NCBI RefSeq assembly: GCF_963678635.1
Contig: NC_087063.1
Coordinates: forward strand, 65,586,471 to 65,650,470
Source: Symsagittifera roscoffensis
Taxonomy: Eukaryota > Xenacoelomorpha > Acoela > Convolutidae
DNA: 64,000 bases
Direction of reading: 5' to 3'
Below are positions 57,301-64,000 of this stretch, piece after piece. Position numbers and translations under genes: made by a program. Position 1 is the stretch's first letter; every line of letters starts with the position of its first letter. The notes beneath the pieces are model-generated. The model made no database searches, had not been told where the DNA came from, and saw nothing but the letters and a program-made list of their open reading frames with translations.

Positions 57301-59506
57301 TACACCACCTGAATTACTTACACGAAAAACAACAGTTGAAATACCCAAAAACATAAAATTCTACCTTGCAGAAAACGAAACATCACCCCGATTGGAATGC
57401 AAATATGCAGTAAAAACTGATATTGAACAATCACAAATAAATAATTTACAACATTTCCCACTTTATTTAGATTGTCAAAATAATCATTATGAAGTTGATC
57501 TACTTGGAACATCAACTTTCAAACCAATCCCATATTCTCAATGGATAAAAAATAACACCCAACAAAAACGAACAAAACAACACCCGCCTAAAAAAGACCA
57601 TTTTCCACTAATTGAAAAAGAAGATTTAACTGATAAAATAAATTTATCAGGACCACAAACAAATGATTCAAAATACACAATAAATCAAGTTTTTGACCTC
57701 CATGACCCACTTGACACAATACCCTTATCTAAATTAGAAATCGAAAACATTTTTCTCCCCCCAACAGAAACAATTACAATTTCAACACTGAAACAATATC
57801 AAAACCTTGACCCAGTAATTCGACAACTGAAATCATGGCACAAATATAAAACTAAACCTATCAAAGCAGATTCAACCATTCTAGGAAACAAAACACTCCT
57901 CCGATACTTTCGCAAATTTAACAACACAACAATTAACGAAAATACAGACCTTTTAGAGTATAACCTAAATGAATTTACAGTTCCCTGTCTCCCTTTAAGT
58001 ATGATTCTTATAGCTTTTAATATTTCACATACACAAAATATTAAAGGACACTCTGGATCAGAAAAAACATATTCAAATTTTATACAAAATTTTTACTTCC
58101 CAAATGCACCAATTTGGATAAAAGTACTATGCAATGACTGTATAGTATGTCAACTAAATAAACCTTACCCAAATCAAAAACAAATAGCACAAAAACAAGA
58201 TTTTAAAGGACAAAGCTTGTACTTTAACCATCGTATCTCATTTGATACCAAAGGACCAATTTCACCCTCATCCGAAGGAAACTCCTACATTATGGTAATT
58301 GTTGACGCATTTACACATTATGTAGCACTTAACCCAGTACCACATTGTAACGCTTATTACGCTTACACAACACTCTATGAACACTGGATAGCAAAATTCG
58401 GACTACCAGAAATTTTAGTTACAGACAACGGTACAGAATTCATAAATAATGAAATTATCACACTATGTCATTTATATAACATTAAACACAAACCACGTAC
58501 ATCTCATGCACCTTGGACAAACGGCTTAGTCGAAGGTATGAACCGTTCATTACAAGAATATCTTAGATGTATCATCAACGGAAATGATACAAAATATACC
58601 GAATGGTCAGAAGATGTAAAATTATTTCCCTTAGCGTATAATTCACAAATTACGACAACTTTAGGAATGTCACCATACGAAATGGTTTTTAACCAAAAGC
58701 CACGCAAACCAATAATGTTTACAGCAAATTCTCATAAAAACGCACAAGGTTATTGTCAACCAAATAAAGACTCAATTTGTTATAACCTACCTTTACATAC
58801 ACACGATGAAGATCATTTTCATCACCCACAAATTCTTAAACTAGCCTCCGGTACACACACCGAATGGATTCTAAATAGAGATAAAAAACACAATGAAATT
58901 TATCAAAAAATAACAAAAAAGTTATTACAAAGACAAAACATTAATGAACAAATCAATTCACGTTTTACACCAGCCTCCGAATTAAAAATTGGAACATTTG
59001 TTTTAATACCTAATTTTAATACTCAAAAAGGAATTTCTAAAAAATTACAACCCCTTCGAAAAGGACCATACCAAATAATTGCACGACCCACTGATGTCAC
59101 ATATAAAATTACCGACTCAAACAAAAAAGAAATCGTTCAACATCGAAACAACCTATTACCTTATTACCCAAAAGAATACGCACTCCGCGAATTAACTCAA
59201 TTATATTCTTTCACAGGATTAAAAATCATTCAAAATGAACCACATCTGAAAAACACAGAACAAAATGATAACCCCACTGAAAATCAAAACACAAAACTAA
59301 TCGCCACCAAAAACAATACACAAAACCATAAAGAATCCCCAAAACAAAGAAAAAATAGAAAAATGACCGAACAAATAATACCCCAAGAACAAATCGACAA
59401 ATCAGAAAATCGAAAAACAACAAGACTCCGAAATCAACCACGTAAAAACTATAAAGTATTCATCCCCCAATCTAAAATTTTAAAGAAAGTGGAATTTCAA
59501 AAGTAA
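51284..59506 (+). pseudogene. gag-pol: Gag-Pol of copy 2, broken by two stop codons in gag
   Basis: This is the colinear equivalent of copy 1 gag-pol with an identical total length of 8223 nt and no frameshift. A TAG at 51896-51898 and a TAA at 53471-53473 replace sense codons in the Gag part, leaving open segments 51284-51898, up to 53473, and 53483-59506. The zinc knuckle, protease DSGA, RT YLDD, RNase H and integrase D, D35E residues are all still present. The RT FLGH motif is intact here (Gly codon near 56636), unlike copy 1. It could only act with Gag supplied by another copy. Confidence 0.93.
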
Positions 59507-60105
59507 TTTTAACATTATACTTCACTATCTTGAAACCTTTGAAACATTTTTCATTTACATTTTTCAAAATAACATGCTGACAAGTACGCAATAATTCTAG
59601 TTCAAAATAGACCAATAGGATTCATCCAATCCGTCACTTTCTCTAACTCAAACTAAGACCAATTAGACGAATCATATAGAACTCCAGGCACATCTATAAC
59701 TATAACTTTACGACCTCCAGGTCAAAAATAAGCAAACCACTCCAACTTGACAACTAAAATAAATATCACCATAATACCGTACCCCTCCCTTATCTAATAA
59801 CCCAAAGATCAACAATATTTCCCCAACTCAGACCACGAATACCCCCAAAACAAATTTGTTAACTTAGCCTAAAGTAACAAAATGAACATTTTATTTAGCC
59901 TAAAGTATAAAAATCTCAAAAATACCCCAGATCATTTGACAAATGAAAATAAAGACAAAGAAGACCTCCCAATCACCATGAAATTTGCCCCCAACAATTT
60001 TTTACAAAACTCAACCCACTTGTCAAAAAACTAATAAATAATCCGACCACACTAGAAAATCGCCTCGAACAGCAAAAAATATTCGACCAAGAGATCATTT
60101 CTTAA
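59507..60105 (+). other. Spacer between pol and small membrane genes, copy 2
   Basis: Counterpart of 15189-15788, with substitutions and small indels, which is consistent with a non-coding role. Confidence 0.5.
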
Positions 60106-60336
60106 ATGCTCTTCTCTCAATCAGTTACTCAAATACTCATAAATTTAAAACATTTTTTTACAATATTTGAAACCTTTATAATATTTCTTTTTGATATACT
60201 TGAATCTTTTCTAATAATCCTAATCATTTTTTGTAACATTTTTTTAATTTTCTACACTATACTCGAACTATTCCTCCAACTTTCCAAAACCCTTGATTAC
60301 ATCCACAGGTACGATTCATATAACTTGTCTAAATGA
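60106..60336 (+). CDS. 76-aa hydrophobic membrane protein of copy 2
   Basis: It has the same length as 15789-16019. Differences are mostly conservative (Ile/Leu, Val/Thr, Ser/Thr), and the Ile/Leu/Phe-rich membrane stretch and polar end are kept. The ATGA overlap with the next gene is conserved. Confidence 0.65.
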   Translation: MLFSQSVTQILINLKHFFTIFETFIIFLFDILESFLIILIIFCNIFLIFYTILELFLQLSKTLDYIHRYDSYNLSK

Positions 60337-60521
60337 TACGAAAAATTTTCAGTAGAACTGATATTTTTTTATTGTTTGTAATTTTCATAGCATTCTTATC
60401 ATCCCTCATTTTGACAATATGTAAATGTATAAAGAAAGCAATCTTCACATTTGCCCTAGCAACAATCCTTCTAATTCTTTTTTTGGAAGAATATTATAAT
60501 AAACATAAACCTTCCCACTAA
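60333..60521 (+). CDS. 62-aa hydrophobic membrane protein of copy 2
   Basis: Counterpart of 16016-16204 with about three amino-acid changes, all within or beside the two membrane segments and conservative. It starts in the stop codon of the preceding gene. Confidence 0.65.
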   Translation: MIRKIFSRTDIFLLFVIFIAFLSSLILTICKCIKKAIFTFALATILLILFLEEYYNKHKPSH

Positions 60522-60526
60522 AGTAA

Positions 60527-61663
60527 CAATTCAAAAATCCATCAAAAATTGCTACCCAACAGTCACAGAATCAGTCTTCACCGACATCATCCCAAGATAA
60601 CCCAACACCACCTTCAACTACTCAAAATCCTAAAACAGCTACACGAATTTCTTTTCAAGACAATCCATACACTTTTGAAGAACGACATGCTCGTTTATCA
60701 GAACCACTAGAACCAGTTCAACGACAAGCACCTCTAAGCGAACCAACATATAACCTATACCCAACACTACCACAAGAACTAAGTAGAATAAGAAATCCTA
60801 GTCAAAACCAAAATACAGTCGAAATAAATAGACAAATTATACATCCTCGACGAAACAGAAATTTTCAAACTCCCCGAGTTCATTTTGATATACCTCAATC
60901 CCCATCACAAAACACTCCAGAAAACACCATTGATATATTACCAGAAACCCCTACGCTTCTTTCACAACGTAGCACCTCAAGCCTCCCATCAGATTACTTA
61001 GGTTCAACACCAACATCTGAACAAATACGTGAAAATCCCTTTAACCCCCCAAACCAGGCATCACGACTACCATATTGGACAACACATTCATTTACACAAG
61101 GTGAATTAAATTTAGTCAATAATCCAATAGATATTTCTACGGATACAACAACATCCTCATCACTACCAGAAACATTATCACTACCATCAACACCATCAAT
61201 AAGCCAGATTTCACCACCACCTTTTAACTTAAATTTTCCAAATAATCTCGACGCCAGATATCGAGAACAATCATCAATAAATATTCCTTTAAGACTAGAT
61301 TGGAATACATTTACAGCACCTCCACCATTATTTGGACAACATCAAGAAAGTAACCGCCTTCATAACTGGGAACTTAATAGATTACAATATCGCCAAGATA
61401 TTCACAACGATATCCGTGATCACAATATTCAAATACTCCAACAAAACAGTTTACAATTAAAGTTTGAAATCACAGTTAAGTTAAATAATATTACCCAACA
61501 TCCCTACCCATTAAATCCACCTAACATAACAGCTCAATCACTACCACCACCGTTTATAACTACTGAAGTAATATACAAATACGACAGATATACCAAAAAC
61601 ACAATTGGCTACATTACATTTTATAATCCATACTCAGGATTATCATACACATGTATATTCTAA
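60527..61663 (+). CDS. ATG-less 378-codon frame of copy 2
   Basis: It is open from the stop at 60524-60526 to TAA at 61661-61663, exactly as long as in copy 1 and again without any ATG. The Ser/Pro/Thr-rich first part has many replacements, while the last 140 codons have almost only silent ones. The predicted acceptor (exon from 60660) and the donor (51305) are both kept. It overlaps env by 13 nt. Confidence 0.75.
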   Translation, partial: QFKNPSKIATQQSQNQSSPTSSQDNPTPPSTTQNPKTATRISFQDNPYTFEERHARLSEPLEPVQRQAPLSEPTYNLYPTLPQELSRIRNPSQNQNTVEINRQIIHPRRNRNFQTPRVHFDIPQSPSQNTPENTIDILPETPTLLSQRSTSSLPSDYLGSTPTSEQIRENPFNPPNQASRLPYWTTHSFTQGELNLVNNPIDISTDTTTSSSLPETLSLPSTPSISQISPPPFNLNFPNNLDARYREQSSINIPLRLDWNTFTAPPPLFGQHQESNRLHNWELNRLQYRQDIHNDIRDHNIQILQQNSLQLKFEITVKLNNITQHPYPLNPPNITAQSLPPPFITTEVIYKYDRYTKNTIGYITFYNPYSGLSYTCIF

Positions 61664-64000
61664 AATTATTAATTTTTCTCCAACTCCTTTTTCTAGTAAT
61701 CTCAAATCAAAACATAAACCCTTCCCCTCGTACAGGACCACAAGATTTATTAGTAACACATTACGATTGTGAAGAAAATGAACAAAAAACACTACACAAA
61801 TATGCAATAAATCAAGTATCACAATGTGAAACAGAACCACAAGCTATAGAAACCACAGATGTAATAGCAACACTCTATTCAAAAGCCCGAGCAACAACAG
61901 TTACAGGTTATAAATTCACAGCAACATTTTCCGAAAAGAAAGTACATTGTTCACAAGTCTCGAACGGAAACAAAAACCGACTTGACCATGAATCATTCTA
62001 TCAGAGTAATATAGAACGTCTTTTACATCTCAATCCCGACGATTGTAAAAGTGAATTACTTAGACTAAACATCACACAAAATAAAAACTCCGCAAGAAAG
62101 TTAGTTAATTTTCAAGTTTTTTCAGACTCTGTACATCAATCACAACTTGAAAGACACCAAGGACATATAAAACTAGACGAAAAATACCCGTATAACGGCG
62201 CACACGGACGATTAACCTATGACCTACACGATAAACATTGGATACCACACATTGGTATAAATGACCCATCAAACTGCAAAGCAGACACAAAAAATAAAGG
62301 ATACCAAGAAATAATGTTTTTTGATTGGAAAATACAACTCGAAAAAATACAACTAACACGAGATTTATCAGATAATACAATGATCTATCAAGGAATCCGA
62401 TTACCTTGTAAAAATGATCAAGGTTATTGCGACCCTACAACGAGAACACAAGCAACAATTGTTTGGTTCCCCGAAGATACATGTACAACATTTCAAGTAG
62501 CAAAAATACACGCTCGTATGATAAAATTTCACGAAAAATATTTTATACAATCAATTCCATATGAACAAGTCCATCCATCACGAAAACTAAGTTCTAATTT
62601 TAGAAACATAGACAATATAGAAAATAAATTGACACGTTTTCAAATATATCAAGAAACAGAACTTGCATGTAAATACAGGAATCCACTTCACAGAACACAA
62701 TACTCTGAAATATTAGTTGAATACGAAAAAGGATTCGACATGACCACTGGAAAAGTAAAAATCGACCCATATGCCACAGGTCATCCTCCAAACGAAGGAA
62801 CATCCTATATACCAGTTAATTTTGAAAAAAGCAACGGACAACCTGGTGGACATCTAAAACCCCATGACACCAGAAGCACACGCTTACAAGAATTATCACT
62901 AATGAATACTACATATTTCGGTAATATCCACTATGATATTCATTTAGATATGAAACTAGATTATACAATTAGCCGAATTTTTCAAGAAATGTCACTCTCC
63001 GAATTAGAAACACTACACCAACTATGCGAATTAGAACGAACACAAATATTACAATCACTTGCACTAGCAGTATTAAAAATACCCTATGCAGGATACTTAT
63101 TATCTGGAAATAGATCAAATTTTTTAGACTATGAAGGAAACATCTTATGGTTTTATACTTGTACTAAAAAAGTATCACCACTATACGTTTTTGAAGATAA
63201 ACGATGTTATAAAAGAATCCCTATCTTTTATAAGAATAAAGTACATTTCGTGGATACACTTTCACGAAGAACCTATTTCTGGGATACCGCAGTCCCATGT
63301 GGATCAGAAAACAGCCACAATGTAGTACAACTAAACCCTGATGAAAATAAATATTATCTTCTCACTCCATATCCCACATTAATGCAATCACTCAAAAAAT
63401 TTTCACCAGAAAGCATTCGCGCTATTGCTCGAAACCCAAATATAGACTTACAATCAATAGGAATCTATTCAAAATCAGATATTCAACATCACATTAGAAC
63501 ACAACAATTCCAAGAATTATTAACACAAATGGACACTATACAAAGACAATCAATAGACCAAAATTTACGCAAACTTGCAGAAACCGCAGGATTTGCCGAT
63601 ATCTACACGCAAGACTATAGCGGATATTTTAAAGACATTAAAGATTATATATATCTAAACGGTGAAAAATACCGTCCCCAAGATATATCACCAATTAACA
63701 TTTTTAGCTTTGTTACACTCAAAAATGAGATCCTCGATTTTCTAGGATGGCCCTATTACATCTTAGAAAAATTGACTATTTTATACGCAATGTTTAACTT
63801 TATTGGATTTCTTTTCTCACTTTTAAAAGGAATCTACAACACATGTGCTATACACACACAAGTAAACAGACAAGCAAGCGTAGCACGCATACTCTTTGCA
63901 GGATTTTTTGGAATCTTTTCTACATCTATAAACAAAATTCTTTTAGACGCACAAATAAAAGAATATAACACAAAAATAGCAACACGACAAAATACATATG
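61651..64000 (+). CDS. env: Envelope-like glycoprotein of copy 2 (C-terminus beyond window)
   Basis: This is the colinear counterpart of 17334-19952. 2350 nt are visible with no net indel and no stop that I could find. The signal peptide, ectodomain Cys residues and both C-terminal hydrophobic segments are conserved. The remaining tail and the overlap with the 597-aa gene are outside the window. Confidence 0.75.
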   Translation, partial: MYILKLLIFLQLLFLVISNQNINPSPRTGPQDLLVTHYDCEENEQKTLHKYAINQVSQCETEPQAIETTDVIATLYSKARATTVTGYKFTATFSEKKVHCSQVSNGNKNRLDHESFYQSNIERLLHLNPDDCKSELLRLNITQNKNSARKLVNFQVFSDSVHQSQLERHQGHIKLDEKYPYNGAHGRLTYDLHDKHWIPHIGINDPSNCKADTKNKGYQEIMFFDWKIQLEKIQLTRDLSDNTMIYQGIRLPCKNDQGYCDPTTRTQATIVWFPEDTCTTFQVAKIHARMIKFHEKYFIQSIPYEQVHPSRKLSSNFRNIDNIENKLTRFQIYQETELACKYRNPLHRTQYSEILVEYEKGFDMTTGKVKIDPYATGHPPNEGTSYIPVNFEKSNGQPGGHLKPHDTRSTRLQELSLMNTTYFGNIHYDIHLDMKLDYTISRIFQEMSLSELETLHQLCELERTQILQSLALAVLKIPYAGYLLSGNRSNFLDYEGNILWFYTCTKKVSPLYVFEDKRCYKRIPIFYKNKVHFVDTLSRRTYFWDTAVPCGSENSHNVVQLNPDENKYYLLTPYPTLMQSLKKFSPESIRAIARNPNIDLQSIGIYSKSDIQHHIRTQQFQELLTQMDTIQRQSIDQNLRKLAETAGFADIYTQDYSGYFKDIKDYIYLNGEKYRPQDISPINIFSFVTLKNEILDFLGWPYYILEKLTILYAMFNFIGFLFSLLKGIYNTCAIHTQVNRQASVARILFAGFFGIFSTSINKILLDAQIKEYNTKIATRQNTY

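Larger units (their letters stand above)
49179..64000 (+). mobile_element. Large Ty3/gypsy-type element, copy 2 (cut by window end)
   Basis: It is colinear with copy 1 from LTR to env, with the same orientation and gene order. gag-pol, the ATG-less frame and the visible part of env have exactly the same lengths as in copy 1, so divergence is almost entirely by substitution (roughly 2-5 percent in stretches counted by eye). Two stop codons in gag disable it as an autonomous copy. It lies in an intron of the WD40 gene in the sense orientation. The 597-aa gene and the 3' LTR would lie beyond the window. Confidence 0.93.

Overview
The window is animal nuclear DNA, most likely from an invertebrate. 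It is AT-rich, has spliced genes with kilobase introns full of interspersed repeats, carries a metazoan-type ribose-phosphate pyrophosphokinase (PRPS) gene in five exons, and is dominated by LTR retroelements. I cannot assign a phylum.

Layout. 1-4862 is repeat-rich non-genic DNA: a decayed non-LTR retrotransposon (minus strand) with a tRNA-derived SINE inside it, then MITE-like inverted-repeat elements. 4863-23766 is a complete 18.9-kb Ty3/gypsy-type element (copy 1) with 408-bp LTRs that look identical and a 4-bp target duplication AAAG. 25839-34670 is the PRPS gene. 34671-41554 is intergenic DNA with repeats, and 41555-41666 is a possible orphan exon. 43242-48889 holds two exons of a WD40-repeat gene (WDR86-like). 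A complete, coding-intact copia element (43429-48300, minus strand) has landed in the splice-donor region of the first of these exons. 49179-64000 is a second, same-orientation copy of the large element (copy 2), cut by the window end and lying in the next intron of the WD40 gene.

The large element is the notable system. In order it encodes a 77-aa leader protein, a 155-aa basic protein, a 2740-aa Gag-Pol in one frame, two small overlapping hydrophobic proteins (76 and 62 aa), a 378-codon frame with no ATG, an 872-aa envelope-like glycoprotein and a 597-aa protein of unknown function. A 79-bp consensus intron begins 3 nt after the last stop codon. The ATG-less frame is open and equally long in both copies, and its C-terminal part differs almost only at synonymous sites, so it is very probably a protein. 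A conserved splice donor 22 nt into gag is in phase with two conserved acceptors near the start of this frame, suggesting a spliced mRNA that borrows the Gag start codon. The downstream frames overlap by 4 to 13 nt, as in a polycistronic message.

Copy 1 has every frame open but carries a Gly-to-Glu change at a conserved reverse-transcriptase position. Copy 2 keeps that Gly but has two stop codons in gag. All comparisons were made by eye; no search or alignment program was run.
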